64,000 nt of DNA, taken from an uncultured Ruminococcus sp. (GTDB taxonomy: Bacteria; Bacillota; Clostridia; Lachnospirales; Lachnospiraceae). The translations under genes and the position numbers were made by a program. Location: positions 35,044-99,043 of the forward strand of contig CAKRLG010000008.1 in the NCBI GenBank assembly GCA_934359255.1, given 5' to 3'. Positions within the stretch are counted from its first letter, which is position 1; each line of letters opens with the position of its first letter. The notes below the pieces were generated by a model. That model searched no databases. It was not told where the DNA came from and saw only the letters and a program-made list of their open reading frames with translations. Shown here one piece after another: positions 53,387 to 62,984 of this stretch.

Positions 53387-54409
53387 ATGGCGGCAAGAAT
53401 CATCGAACAGTTGATAGAAATTCCGGCAGAGCATGAAAGAAATATTTTCGGACAGTTTGACGAACATATAAAAAAGATCGAACGTACCTTACAGGTAACA
53501 CTGATTTCCCGTGACGGCATATTAAAGATCGTAGGTCCTGCACCAAATGTGCAGAAAGCAGAAAAGATCATCCGGGAATTGCTGGGGCTTTCTGTCAGAG
53601 GAAATACCATTCAGAGTCAAAATGTGGATTATGCACTGTCACTGAGCATGGAAGAGAAAGAAGCTCCGCTTGTGGAGATGGATAAAGACTGTATCTGTCA
53701 CACGATCAATGGAAGACCGGTCAAGCCAAAAACACTGGGACAGAAAGCATATGTGGATAAGATCCGGGAAGATATGATCGTTTTCGGCGTAGGACCTGCC
53801 GGTACCGGTAAAACCTACCTTGCCATGGCAATGGCAATCACAGCTTTCCGAAATGACGAAGTGGGACGAATCATCCTGACCCGTCCTGCCATCGAAGCAG
53901 GAGAAAAACTGGGATTTCTTCCCGGAGACCTGCAAAGTAAGGTGGATCCTTACCTGCGCCCCCTCTATGATGCACTGTATCAGATCATGGGACCGGAAAG
54001 TTTTGCTAAAAATATGGAGAAAGGGCTGATTGAGGTTGCCCCTCTCGCTTATATGCGCGGTCGTACACTGGACAATGCATTTATCATTCTGGATGAGGCG
54101 CAGAATACAACTCCGGCACAGATGAAGATGTTCCTGACCCGTATCGGATTTGGATCCAAAGTGATCATTACCGGAGATTCTTCTCAGAAAGATCTTCCTT
54201 CCGGTCAGAAATCGGGTCTGGAGATGGCTCTTCAGGTGCTGAAGAAAGTAGAAGGGATCTCCATCTGTCAGCTGACCAGCAAAGACGTTGTCCGTCACCC
54301 GCTGGTACAAAAGATTGTACAGGCCTATGAAGCCTACGAAAAGAAACACCCGGAAAAACCGGCAGCACCGAAAAATCAACGACGGAGGGGAAATAGTTAT
54401 GAGTATTGA
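53387..54409 (+). CDS. phoH: PhoH family ATPase
   Basis: The 340-residue cytosolic protein has an N-terminal KH-like region (KTLQVTLISRDGILKIVGPA style) and a PhoH P-loop: GPAGTGKTYLA and FIILDEAQNTTPAQMKMFL. PhoH is linked to RNA metabolism and often neighbours ybeY. The last 11 bases overlap ybeY. A short A-rich tandem (AATACAGAAA repeats) lies about 120 bases upstream. Confidence 0.95.
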   Translation: MAARIIEQLIEIPAEHERNIFGQFDEHIKKIERTLQVTLISRDGILKIVGPAPNVQKAEKIIRELLGLSVRGNTIQSQNVDYALSLSMEEKEAPLVEMDKDCICHTINGRPVKPKTLGQKAYVDKIREDMIVFGVGPAGTGKTYLAMAMAITAFRNDEVGRIILTRPAIEAGEKLGFLPGDLQSKVDPYLRPLYDALYQIMGPESFAKNMEKGLIEVAPLAYMRGRTLDNAFIILDEAQNTTPAQMKMFLTRIGFGSKVIITGDSSQKDLPSGQKSGLEMALQVLKKVEGISICQLTSKDVVRHPLVQKIVQAYEAYEKKHPEKPAAPKNQRRRGNSYEY

Positions 54410-54896
54410 TTTTTCCAATGAACAGGAGCAGACCTTTGATTTTGATTTTCTGAAGGTCGCAGAAGATGTCATGGAAACCGTTCTGGATCAGGAAGGATGT
54501 CCCTATGAATCACAGGTCTGCCTGGTTCTGACAGATAACGAAACGATTCATAAAACCAATCTGGAATATCGTCAGATCGACCGGGCAACGGATGTGCTGT
54601 CTTTCCCTATGGTTGATTTTCCGGCACCTGCAGATTATTCGGTTCTGGAAGACGATGACAGCTGCTTTGATCCGGAAAGTGGAGAACTGCTTCTGGGAGA
54701 CATCATGATCTCCATACCGAAAGCGGTGGAGCAGGCAGAAGCTTACGGACACAGCGTAAAAAGAGAATATGCATTTTTAGTTGCTCACAGTATGCTGCAT
54801 CTTCTGGGGTATGACCATATGGTTGATGAGGAACGTATTGTCATGGAACAGAAACAGGAAAAAGCACTGCAGCAGCTGCAGATTGGAAGAGATTAA
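54399..54896 (+). CDS. ybeY: Endoribonuclease YbeY
   Basis: The 165-residue metalloprotein processes rRNA ends and takes part in ribosome quality control. The metal motif HSMLHLLGYDH is complete. The ATG at 54399 has GGAGGGG upstream (54384-54390) and overlaps phoH by 11 bases; an upstream frame from 54288 lies inside phoH. Bacillus has a 7TM HD protein gene (yqfF) between phoH and ybeY; it is absent here. Confidence 0.96.
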   Translation: MSIDFSNEQEQTFDFDFLKVAEDVMETVLDQEGCPYESQVCLVLTDNETIHKTNLEYRQIDRATDVLSFPMVDFPAPADYSVLEDDDSCFDPESGELLLGDIMISIPKAVEQAEAYGHSVKREYAFLVAHSMLHLLGYDHMVDEERIVMEQKQEKALQQLQIGRD

Positions 54897-54922
54897 TTTT
54901 ATCAACGAAAAGGAGATCACAT

Positions 54923-56134
54923 ATGAAAAAATATGCAAAACTGATCATAGCTCTTGGACTGGCCGGTGGTATCATGCTGACCGGATGCCAGAAAAACGAG
55001 TCTGGTTCCGCCGAACCGACTGCAACGCCGGAACCAACAGAAGCAGCAGAAGAAGTAACACCGGAACCAACTGCCATGGCTGCTGAAGAACCGGAACCCA
55101 CAGAAGATCCGATTCCGGATGGCTATGTTGTAAGTTATCTGACCGGAGAATATGTACCGGAAGCCATCGGAAGACGCCGCCCGGTTGCTGTTATGCTCAA
55201 CAACCTGAGACCTGCCTGCCCGCAGGCAGGTATTGCCAACGCAGGCGTTGTATACGAAGCACCGGTAGAGGGTGGTATTACCCGTCTGATGGGTGTGTTT
55301 GAAGATTACGATAATCTGGAAAAGATCGGTTCTGTACGAAGCTGCCGTGATTACTATATCTTCTATGCATCTGGATTTGACGCCATTTATACCCATTACG
55401 GACAGTCTGCTTACGCGCTTCCGTTCCTGGAATTACCGGAAGTAAATAACATCAGCGGACTTGCCGGATACGGCGATCAGGTATTCTACCGTACCACCGA
55501 CAGAAAATCCCCACACAACGCCTACACAAGCTTTGAGGGCATTCAGAAAGGTATCGAGATCAACGGTTACAGCCAGGAATACGATGAGGACTTCCAGCCT
55601 GGATATGCTTTCTGTGGCGTAGATGACGAAGTGGAACTTCCTGGAGAAGTCGAGGCAAATGTTGTAAAACCGGGATATTTCCTGAATGAGCCATGGTTTG
55701 AATATAATCCGGAAGACAAGCTGTATTATCGTTTCCAGTACGGTGACAAACAGATCGACCAGCTGACCGGGGAACAGATTGCTTACAAAAACATCATTCT
55801 TCAGTATTCTTCCTGGAGAAAATACGATGAAAACGGTTATCTGAATATCGATGTGGACGAACCGAACGTAGGAAAATACATCGTAAACGGTAAAGCCATC
55901 GATATCACCTGGAAGAAACACACTCCATGGGGTGCTACTTTCTACTATGACACCAACGGAAACCAGATCACGATGGATACCGGTAAAACCTGGGTATGTA
56001 TCATTCAGGATACTTACGCAGACCGTGTGGAGATTCTTGGTTCTGGTGACGCTTCTGATACTTCTGCCGATACACAGGACAGTGCGGAACAGGCAGCAGC
56101 CGAGGAAGCTGCGGCATCGGATACTGAATATTAA
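54923..56134 (+). CDS. DUF3048 lipoprotein (YerB-like)
   Basis: The 403-residue protein has a lipoprotein signal (LIIALGLAGGIMLTGC), a Glu/Pro/Thr linker of about 45 residues, and two DUF3048 domains (RRRPVAVMLNNLRPACPQAG, then the GVTR-like YEAPVEGGITRLMGVF). It ends in a low-complexity Asp/Ser/Ala tail. Members such as YerB are outer-face lipoproteins without a clear function. It is 26 bases after ybeY, possibly co-transcribed. Confidence 0.9.
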   Translation: MKKYAKLIIALGLAGGIMLTGCQKNESGSAEPTATPEPTEAAEEVTPEPTAMAAEEPEPTEDPIPDGYVVSYLTGEYVPEAIGRRRPVAVMLNNLRPACPQAGIANAGVVYEAPVEGGITRLMGVFEDYDNLEKIGSVRSCRDYYIFYASGFDAIYTHYGQSAYALPFLELPEVNNISGLAGYGDQVFYRTTDRKSPHNAYTSFEGIQKGIEINGYSQEYDEDFQPGYAFCGVDDEVELPGEVEANVVKPGYFLNEPWFEYNPEDKLYYRFQYGDKQIDQLTGEQIAYKNIILQYSSWRKYDENGYLNIDVDEPNVGKYIVNGKAIDITWKKHTPWGATFYYDTNGNQITMDTGKTWVCIIQDTYADRVEILGSGDASDTSADTQDSAEQAAAEEAAASDTEY

Positions 56135-56199
56135 AATCAAATATTTATGAATAAGACAGGAAACATTCGTTGATACTGTAAGAAAAAGGAGTATTTTAT

Positions 56200-56529
56200 A
56201 TGCGCCGATTCTCTTACGTACTCGTCGTTGTTTCCTGTCTTTTTCTTTTAACCGCCGGATATTATTTCAGTTATCAGCTTGGAAATTCAGACACTTCCGG
56301 GACACAACAGCCTCAGACACAGGAAACCGAGCAGATTCTCCAGCCGTCTTATCTGGTTCGCATCGTGGACGGAAAAGTCGTGATCCAGCATTCCGATGGT
56401 TCTGTCTATGAGGAAACCGAAATTTCCGAAAAAAGTCTGCCGGTTTCCATCCGTGAAAAGATCCGGGAGGAATATCGTCTGAACTCCAGACAGGAACTTT
56501 ACAGTTTTCTTGAAAACTACTCCAGCTAA
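56200..56529 (+). CDS. Small membrane-anchored protein, BofC C-terminal-like
   Basis: The 109-residue protein has an N-terminal membrane anchor (VLVVVSCLFLLTAGYYF), a Gln/Thr linker and a small domain, YLVRIVDGKVVIQHSDGS, ending ELYSFLENYSS. The ending and the DGKV core resemble the BofC C-terminal domain, a forespore protein in Bacillus; the match is by pattern and not certain. AAAAGGAG precedes the ATG. It lies between the DUF3048 lipoprotein and proB. Confidence 0.6.
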   Translation: MRRFSYVLVVVSCLFLLTAGYYFSYQLGNSDTSGTQQPQTQETEQILQPSYLVRIVDGKVVIQHSDGSVYEETEISEKSLPVSIREKIREEYRLNSRQELYSFLENYSS

Positions 56530-56634
56530 AAAAATACTGGAACTTTCCCCGTTGGTGCGGTACAATGGTATAGAATATTGCGATTGCAGAAGCAATCCAA
56601 TATGTCAGTAAAAACAGGCAGGAGATAAAGACGA

Positions 56635-57486
56635 ATGAATACAGCATTTCGTGAAAAACTGAAAGATAAACAAAGAATCGTCATCAAGATCGGTTCTTCT
56701 TCCCTGACTCATCCGGATACCGGTTATCTGGATCTGATCAAACTGGAAATTCTGGTCCGGGAAATCAGTGATCTGAGGAATCAGGGAAAAGACGTAATCC
56801 TGGTTTCTTCCGGTGCGATCATGGTAGGAAGTAAAACCATGGGATATGACAGAAAGCCTTCAAAAATGGCGCAGAAACAGGCATGTGCAGCCATTGGACA
56901 GGCAAAACTCATGATGATCTATCAGAAATTATTTGCTGAATATAATCAGGTTGCCAGCCAGATTCTGATGACCAAACACACGATTCTGAACAACCTGAAC
57001 CGTTTAAACGCAAAAAATACATTTGAAGAACTCTTACGCATGGGTGCGATCCCTATCGTAAATGAAAATGATACCATATCTACTTATGAGATCGAATTCG
57101 GTGATAACGACACCCTGTCCGCCGTAGTTTCCGCTATGGTAGGCGCCGATCTTCTGATCCTGCTTTCGGACATCGATGGATTATTCACCGATGATCCCCA
57201 TAAGAATCCGGAAGCAGAATTTATCGATGTGGTAGAAGAGCTGGACGAGCATCTGCTGTCCATGGGAAAGGGAAGTACGGGAAGCAATGTGGGAACCGGC
57301 GGTATGGCAACCAAGCTGACCGCAGCAGAGATCGCAAGCGCTGCAGGAACCGATATGATCATCGCCAACGGCGCAGACTTTCATATCATCCATAAGATCA
57401 TGCAGGGACGCTCTTATGGAACCTTATTCCTTTCCCACAAGAAAAATGATTTTTACGTTCTGGATTTTCTGGAACGGATACTGTAA
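56635..57486 (+). CDS. proB: Glutamate 5-kinase, short form
   Basis: The 283-residue enzyme catalyses the first step of proline synthesis. It has the amino acid kinase fold (IGSSSLTHPDTGYLD, VSSGAIMVG, LLSDIDGLFTDDPHKNP). It lacks the C-terminal PUA domain found in the roughly 367-residue E. coli enzyme, a variation known in this family. It is first in a set with proA two genes later. AGGAG is upstream. Confidence 0.94.
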   Translation: MNTAFREKLKDKQRIVIKIGSSSLTHPDTGYLDLIKLEILVREISDLRNQGKDVILVSSGAIMVGSKTMGYDRKPSKMAQKQACAAIGQAKLMMIYQKLFAEYNQVASQILMTKHTILNNLNRLNAKNTFEELLRMGAIPIVNENDTISTYEIEFGDNDTLSAVVSAMVGADLLILLSDIDGLFTDDPHKNPEAEFIDVVEELDEHLLSMGKGSTGSNVGTGGMATKLTAAEIASAAGTDMIIANGADFHIIHKIMQGRSYGTLFLSHKKNDFYVLDFLERIL

Positions 57487-57503
57487 AAGAGGAGAACAGC
57501 AAC

Positions 57504-57725
57504 ATGGATCAAAAAGGAATTGACCGTATCAACGAACTTGCCAGAAAGGCAAAAACACAGGAACTGACACCGGAAGAGAAAAAAGAGCAGCATAAGCTCA
57601 GAAAAGAATTCATCGCAAGTGTACGCATGAACCTCCGTTCTCAGCTGGACAACATCAACATCCAGGAAAAAGACGGAAGCATCACCAATCTGGGAGAAAA
57701 ATATGGAAACAAAGAAAGCCATTAG
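57504..57725 (+). CDS. DUF896 family protein
   Basis: The 73-residue protein matches DUF896 (YnzC-like): RINELARKAKTQELTPEEKKEQ...LRKEFIASVRMNLRSQL. It is a small helical hairpin protein of unknown function. Its 3' end overlaps the next gene by 23 bases. GAGGAG is upstream. Confidence 0.92.
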   Translation: MDQKGIDRINELARKAKTQELTPEEKKEQHKLRKEFIASVRMNLRSQLDNINIQEKDGSITNLGEKYGNKESH

Positions 57726-58254
57726 AAAAGAAATTTTCCGACGCAGAAAAGAAGTCAGCCTGACATCCGTCCGTGAAAACAGCGAACAGATCTGGCAGAA
57801 GCTTTTCTCACTTCCCGCTTTTCAGGAAAGTGACTGGATCTATCTGTACATAGACTGTAAAAACGAAGTTATGACCGACGGGATCATCGAAGAAGCATTC
57901 CGTCTCGGAAAAAAAGTTGCCGCACCGAAAGTGATCGGCGAAGATATGATCTTTTATCAGATCTCACAGCCGGAAGACCTGGAACCGGGATATTTTGGCA
58001 TCCGTGAACCGAAAACGGATCTTCCGGTTGCCGACGGAGAAGATGGTCTGATGGTAATGCCTGGAGTTGCTTTTGATGATCAATGCCACCGTGTGGGATA
58101 CGGCGGCGGATTCTATGATCGGTATCTGAGTAAACATACCCGTCATTTTACCGCGGCACTGGCATTTGAATTTCAGATGATGGAAGAGGTTCCGACAGAA
58201 CCGACAGACCTGCTGCCGGATGTAGTGATCACAGAAAAAAACATCTATCGTTAA
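57703..58254 (+). CDS. 5-formyltetrahydrofolate cyclo-ligase
   Basis: The 183-residue enzyme converts 5-formyl-THF to 5,10-methenyl-THF. The signature GYGGGFYDRYL lies near the end and the N terminus KKAIRKEIFRRRKEV is typical. GGGAG is upstream of the ATG. It overlaps the DUF896 gene, so it is coupled to it, and lies between proB and proA. Confidence 0.95.
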   Translation: METKKAIRKEIFRRRKEVSLTSVRENSEQIWQKLFSLPAFQESDWIYLYIDCKNEVMTDGIIEEAFRLGKKVAAPKVIGEDMIFYQISQPEDLEPGYFGIREPKTDLPVADGEDGLMVMPGVAFDDQCHRVGYGGGFYDRYLSKHTRHFTAALAFEFQMMEEVPTEPTDLLPDVVITEKNIYR

Positions 58255-58344
58255 AAAGATCGGATTCATACACAAGGATACCGACAGGAAAATGACAGTA
58301 CTATCTCATGCTATATACATGGGCTTACAGAAGGGAGAATGCAT

Positions 58345-59592
58345 ATGGAATACCTGGACAATATCGGAAAACGGGCGCAGGCCGCAAAACCGGATCTGCA
58401 GCATCTCAAAAGCGAAGAAAAAAATCAGATCCTGAGAAAATCAGCCGATGACCTGAAGCTGCACGCAGCCGAGATTCTGGCCGCCAACGAAAAAGATATG
58501 GAAAAAGGTCGTGAAAACGGAATGTCTCAGGGACTTCTGGACCGTCTTTTATTAACCGAAGACCGCATCGCACAGATCGCTGAAGGTCTGTATCAGATTG
58601 CTGCTCTGGATGATCCGATTGGCGAGGTACTTGGCATGAAACAGCGTCCGAACGGTCTGCGGATCGGACAGAAGCGCGTACCGCTCGGGGTGGTCGGTAT
58701 TATCTACGAGGCTCGCCCAAATGTAACCGCGGATGCTTTCGGTCTTTGCTTTAAGACCAGCAATGTCGTTATTTTAAAAGGCGGAAGCGATGCGTTTCAT
58801 TCCATTCAGGCAATCGTAACCTGCATCCGCCAGACTCTTACAGATGCCGGCATCAATCCGGATGCTCTGCTTCTCATCGAAGATACCTCCAGAGAGACCA
58901 CTGCCGCATTCATGAAACTGAATCAGTATGTGGATGTCCTGATTCCGCGAGGCGGTGCCGGACTGATCCGTGCCGTTGTGGAAAACAGTACGATCCCGGT
59001 CATCGAAACCGGTACCGGCAACTGCCATATCTTTGTGGATGCCACCGCAGACCTGTCTATGGCTGTCAATATCATCATCAACGCCAAAACCCAGCGGGTA
59101 GGTGTATGCAACGCTTGTGAGTCCCTTCTGATTCACAGAGAAGTAAAGGATAAACTGCTTCCGGTTCTTGCTGCACGCTTACAGGAAAAACACGTGGAGA
59201 TCCGTGGCGATCAGGAGGTCTGCGAACTGGTTCCCGATGCTGTCACCGCGACAGAAGAGGACTGGGGAAAAGAATATCTGGACTATGTGATTTCCATGAA
59301 AACCGTAGATTCCGTGGACGAGGCAATCGCCCATATCAACCGCTACAACACCGGTCACTCAGAAGCGATCATTACCGAAAGCTACACCAACGCCCAGAAG
59401 TTCCTGGACGAAGTGGATGCCGCCTGTGTATATGTCAACGCATCCACCCGATTCACCGATGGATTTGAATTTGGTTTCGGTGCAGAAATCGGTATCAGCA
59501 CGCAGAAGCTCCACGCAAGAGGCCCGATGGGACTGCTTGCCCTGACAACCACAAAATATATCATCTATGGCAACGGACAGGTTCGTCCATAA
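58345..59592 (+). CDS. proA: Glutamate-5-semialdehyde dehydrogenase
   Basis: The 415-residue enzyme reduces glutamyl 5-phosphate. The cysteine nucleophile is in [11 protein letters not shown] and the NADP-binding part begins [27 protein letters not shown] and the C-terminal [16 protein letters not shown] are typical. The ATG at 58345 follows AAGGGAG by 7 bases; ATG 58339 is too close. It completes the proline cluster (proC not in window). Confidence 0.97.
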   Translation: MEYLDNIGKRAQAAKPDLQHLKSEEKNQILRKSADDLKLHAAEILAANEKDMEKGRENGMSQGLLDRLLLTEDRIAQIAEGLYQIAALDDPIGEVLGMKQRPNGLRIGQKRVPLGVVGIIYEARPNVTADAFGLCFKTSNVVILKGGSDAFHSIQAIVTCIRQTLTDAGINPDALLLIEDTSRETTAAFMKLNQYVDVLIPRGGAGLIRAVVENSTIPVIETGTGNCHIFVDATADLSMAVNIIINAKTQRVGVCNACESLLIHREVKDKLLPVLAARLQEKHVEIRGDQEVCELVPDAVTATEEDWGKEYLDYVISMKTVDSVDEAIAHINRYNTGHSEAIITESYTNAQKFLDEVDAACVYVNASTRFTDGFEFGFGAEIGISTQKLHARGPMGLLALTTTKYIIYGNGQVRP

Positions 59593-59628
59593 AACTACAT
59601 ATAAGATAATTCAATTCTTAGCACTCTG

Positions 59629-59675
59629 ATAAGACGGTTATTCAAATTCTGTTTTTGAATGACCGTCTTATTTTT
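59629..59675 (+). terminator. Terminator after proA
   Basis: ATAAGACGGT (59629-59638) pairs with ACCGTCTTAT (59662-59671), with an inner TTCAAA/TTTGAA pair, followed by TTTT. Confidence 0.85.
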
Positions 59676-59793
59676 ACATATTTTTCTTCCCTGGTTCTAA
59701 AATACGATCTTCCTCATATATACATAAAAGGGGAAATATTTCCCACAGATCTTATTCATTATCATTATTTTCATATGACACAGGGAGGTTTTT

Positions 59794-60726
59794 ATGATTA
59801 CGTTAAATCAATCCTATACTTATGAAGAACTCCTCCGCAATCTGCAGGAATCCGTGATGCAGTACCCGGAAGCCACGATTTACAAAGAAGTGGGAGAGAG
59901 CCATGATGAACGACCGATTCCGATGCTTCGTGTCGGAATGGGACTGGACACCTTGATCCTGACAGCCGGGATCCACGGAAAAGAATCCATCAATCCGGTA
60001 CTTCTGACCAGGATGGCGCAGGAATACAGTCAGGCTTATCAGGACAACTCGTATATGAGGAATTATCCGGTACGGGAATTGCTTGACCATTGTTCGATCT
60101 GTTTTCTTCCCATCGTCAATCCGGACGGTTACGTGATCGCCACCGAGAGTTTCAATGCGATCCGTAATCCCATTCTCCGGCAGGCGTGCAAGATGCGCGG
60201 TGTGGACTGGCCCTACTGGAAATACAATGCAAGAACCGTGGACATCAATCGGAACTTTCCATGTAAATCCTATATTCAACAGCAGTTTGGTGAGTATCCG
60301 GCAAGTGAACAGGAAACGCAGGCACTGATCCGTGTCTTTGAACAGTGTGATACCATCGGCTATCTCGATTTTCATTCCAGAGGACGCATCATCTATTATT
60401 ATCGGCAGGCGATGCCATTTTCTTATAATCAGCGCAATCACAAGCTGGCGCGTTATATGCAGAAATTGTCGAATTATACTCTTGGCAAACAGGAAGAAGA
60501 GTATCTTTCCCGCTTAAACGGCGGAAGTCCCGTGAATTATTATTCTGAACTGCTGCATCGACCGGCGATCACGGTAGAGACAGTAGAAGAAAATGCTGAT
60601 TTTCCACTGGATCCGTCCTGTCAGGAACGAACCTACGAAGAGATCCGCATGTTGCCGCTTGAGATCATTGCGCAATCCGTCGGAAATTCCGAAGCATTGA
60701 AAAATCCACAAAAAATCAGACAATAA
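59794..60726 (+). CDS. M14 zinc carboxypeptidase-like protein
   Basis: The 310-residue protein has M14 metallocarboxypeptidase residues: His61 and Glu64 in AGIHGKES, His194 in LDFHSRG, substrate-binding VDINRNF and a Glu near residue 262 (AITVETVEE). Such proteins often cleave gamma-D-glutamyl-diaminopimelate bonds in peptidoglycan (family knowledge). There is no signal peptide or LysM domain, so a cytosolic or spore location is possible. GGGAGG is upstream. Confidence 0.92.
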   Translation: MITLNQSYTYEELLRNLQESVMQYPEATIYKEVGESHDERPIPMLRVGMGLDTLILTAGIHGKESINPVLLTRMAQEYSQAYQDNSYMRNYPVRELLDHCSICFLPIVNPDGYVIATESFNAIRNPILRQACKMRGVDWPYWKYNARTVDINRNFPCKSYIQQQFGEYPASEQETQALIRVFEQCDTIGYLDFHSRGRIIYYYRQAMPFSYNQRNHKLARYMQKLSNYTLGKQEEEYLSRLNGGSPVNYYSELLHRPAITVETVEENADFPLDPSCQERTYEEIRMLPLEIIAQSVGNSEALKNPQKIRQ

Positions 60727-60862
60727 TCTCTTTACAGGTGAGGCATAGGATTCTATACTGAATATATATGACAATCTTTTTGACAACATTTCCGTACCGG
60801 AAATTCTTGCGAAATCAGCCATATGCATCATAAATTTTGTATACATGGGGGAATTTTTACAT

Positions 60863-61654
60863 ATGGATAAAAAAGTAATTCTGATCTCCATCGACGGACT
60901 CAGACCGGATGCTGTGGAAACCTGCGGACATCCTTTTGTAAATACACTGAAAGAAAACGGATGCTACTCCCTGGATGCAAGCTCTGTTGTGCCTCCAGTC
61001 ACCCTGCCAGCGCATACTTCCATCTTTTACAGCGTACCACCCATCCGTCACGGGATTATCACCAACGACTACATGCCGCCGGTACGACCGATCCGCGGAC
61101 TGGCCGAACAGCTTGAGCGTGCCGATAAAACCTGTGCTGCATTCTACGGCTGGGAACCGATGCGCCATGTATGGACATCCGGCAACATGAAATATTCACT
61201 CTTTGTCAATGAATACGAGGAAGAAAATTCGGACCTGCTGCTCACGCAGGAAGCCCTTTCCCTGATTGATCGGAAAGAACCGGATTTTGTGTATCTGTAT
61301 CTGGTGGAAACCGATGACAAAGGAGGTCACGACCACGGCTGGATGACACCGGAATATATGCACCGGGTAAACAATGCATTTTCCTGTGTCCAGCAGGTCT
61401 ATGAAGCCGTCCACGACCACTATACCATCGTAATCACCGCGGATCACGGCGGCCACGACCGGGGGCACGGCGAAAACATCCCGGAAGATATGACGATCCC
61501 GATGTTCTTTGTAGGAAAAGAGTTTCCGAAAGATGTTCAGCTGCATGGGCTTACACTGCTTGATCTTGCACCGACGATCACGGATGTTATGGAGATCCCG
61601 AAGGTGAGAGAGTGGGAAGGAACGTCAGTGTTGGAAAAACTAGAGCGTGTCTGA
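60863..61654 (+). CDS. Alkaline phosphatase superfamily phosphodiesterase
   Basis: The 263-residue protein is a nucleotide pyrophosphatase/phosphodiesterase-like enzyme. Metal and nucleophile motifs are ISIDGLRPDAV (D11), VPPVTLPAHTS (Thr47 nucleophile) and ADHGGHDRGHGENIP. No signal peptide is present, so it may act in the cytosol. The ATG at 60863 is used over 60845. The final codons and the TGA are formed by the repeat end at 61640-61657 (ending KLERV), so the C terminus may have been altered by a mobile element. Confidence 0.88.
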   Translation: MDKKVILISIDGLRPDAVETCGHPFVNTLKENGCYSLDASSVVPPVTLPAHTSIFYSVPPIRHGIITNDYMPPVRPIRGLAEQLERADKTCAAFYGWEPMRHVWTSGNMKYSLFVNEYEEENSDLLLTQEALSLIDRKEPDFVYLYLVETDDKGGHDHGWMTPEYMHRVNNAFSCVQQVYEAVHDHYTIVITADHGGHDRGHGENIPEDMTIPMFFVGKEFPKDVQLHGLTLLDLAPTITDVMEIPKVREWEGTSVLEKLERV

Positions 61655-61657
61655 AAA
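61640..61657. repeat. Solo end of the miniature inverted-repeat element
   Basis: CTAGAGCGTGTCTGAAAA is identical to 18 of the 19 terminal bases of the element at 31822-31987. No second arm is found within 300 bases. It contributes codons and the stop of the phosphodiesterase gene. Confidence 0.75.
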
Positions 61658-61724
61658 TTCTGTGTCGGGTTCTCAGGGAGAGCAAACAAAGACTGAATTT
61701 TACTATAGAAAGGACAAAAAGATC

Positions 61725-62114
61725 ATGCCAGACATCAAACAGACCTTATCCCCTTATTTTAAAAGCATCGTTGACCAGGATCGGCTTTCCATTGTAATCT
61801 GTGATCTGGAACATACGATTATTTATATGAATCCTGCTGCCATCGAAGATTATCATAAGTATGGCGGGGCAGCATTGATCGGAAAGAGTCTTTTAAACTG
61901 TCACAACGCGGATTCGAATACGAAGATTCATCAGATCATCGACTGGTTTGCAGCAGATCCATCACATAATATCGTGTACACTTCACACAATGAAAAGAAA
62001 TTAAAAGATATTTATGTGATTGCCTTACGGGATGAAGACGGAACGCTGATCGGGTATTATGAAAAACACGAATATCGGACACCTGAGACAATGAAGATGT
62101 ATGATCTCTGGTAA
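61725..62114 (+). CDS. Stand-alone PAS domain protein
   Basis: The 129-residue protein is mostly one PAS fold: FKSIVDQDRLSIVICDLEHTIIYMNPAA, GKSLLNCHNADSNTKI, then a C-terminal beta part IVYTSHNEKKLKDIYVIALRDEDG. The NCHNADS pattern resembles PAS domains attached to DUF438 proteins, suggesting a small ligand or redox sensor; no output domain exists. ATG 61725 is preferred, with GAAAGGA upstream; the earlier GTG is inside the repeat end. It is 70 bases after the phosphodiesterase. Confidence 0.85.
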   Translation: MPDIKQTLSPYFKSIVDQDRLSIVICDLEHTIIYMNPAAIEDYHKYGGAALIGKSLLNCHNADSNTKIHQIIDWFAADPSHNIVYTSHNEKKLKDIYVIALRDEDGTLIGYYEKHEYRTPETMKMYDLW

Positions 62115-62171
62115 CGCCCGGAGATCCTGCCGATAACGATCAGACTATATTTGCAAAGGAGAACATGGATT

Positions 62172-62912
62172 ATGAACGTAGAACTGAAAAGAGATGGATT
62201 AATCTTACGTGGAGAACTGGTACTGCCGGAAAAAGACAGCTATGACATTGCTATCCTCATGCATGGATTTACCGGAAATCGCAACGGAGAACTGCTGACA
62301 GGACTCGCGGATACACTGCTGAAGAAAGGCGTTGCCTCTGTCCGCTTTGATTTTAACGGTCACGGAGAAAGTGACGGAAAACTGGAAGAAATGACGATGC
62401 TCAATGAACTTGCTGATGCCAAAGCGATTCTCGACTATGTCCGAGCCTTAAAAAATGTCCGTAATATTTACCTGGTTGGTCACTCCCAGGGCGGCGTTGT
62501 CGCAAGTATGATTGCAGGCTATTATCCGGAATTTTTCAAAAAAGTGGTTCTGATGGCTCCTGCTGCAACCTTAAAAGACGATGCGATCAAAGGAGAATGT
62601 CAGGGAACTTCTTATGATCCTGTACGGATTCCGGATGAAATTATTGTAAACGGAAATACGATCAGCGGTTTTTATTTCCGAATTGCCCAGACTCTTCCAA
62701 TCTATGAAGTTGCCTCCCGATATACCGGTGAAGTTCTGATGCTTCACGGTGACTGTGATACTATCGTCGATAAAATTGCTTCTGAACGATATCATGCTGT
62801 GTATCAGAATGGTCATCTGCATATTGTAAAAGGCGGAGATCACGGATTTGGTCCGCAGATGCAGCAGGAAGCGATACAGGCAGCCGCGGATTTTATCTGC
62901 ACAGATAAATGA
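62172..62912 (+). CDS. Alpha/beta hydrolase
   Basis: The 246-residue protein has the hydrolase fold with the nucleophile elbow GHSQGG (Ser105), the oxyanion region LMHGFTGNRNGE and a C-terminal GGDHGFG His. FNGHGESDGK is typical of prolyl oligopeptidase-like or esterase families. Substrate unknown; cytosolic. AAAGGAG is 10 bases upstream of the chosen ATG. Confidence 0.9.
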   Translation: MNVELKRDGLILRGELVLPEKDSYDIAILMHGFTGNRNGELLTGLADTLLKKGVASVRFDFNGHGESDGKLEEMTMLNELADAKAILDYVRALKNVRNIYLVGHSQGGVVASMIAGYYPEFFKKVVLMAPAATLKDDAIKGECQGTSYDPVRIPDEIIVNGNTISGFYFRIAQTLPIYEVASRYTGEVLMLHGDCDTIVDKIASERYHAVYQNGHLHIVKGGDHGFGPQMQQEAIQAAADFICTDK

Positions 62913-62984
62913 AAATGATGCATCTGTTGCTTTTGTCTGTATGAAATTTCACTGATTCTTTAAAATACAAGGAGAATGATACTT

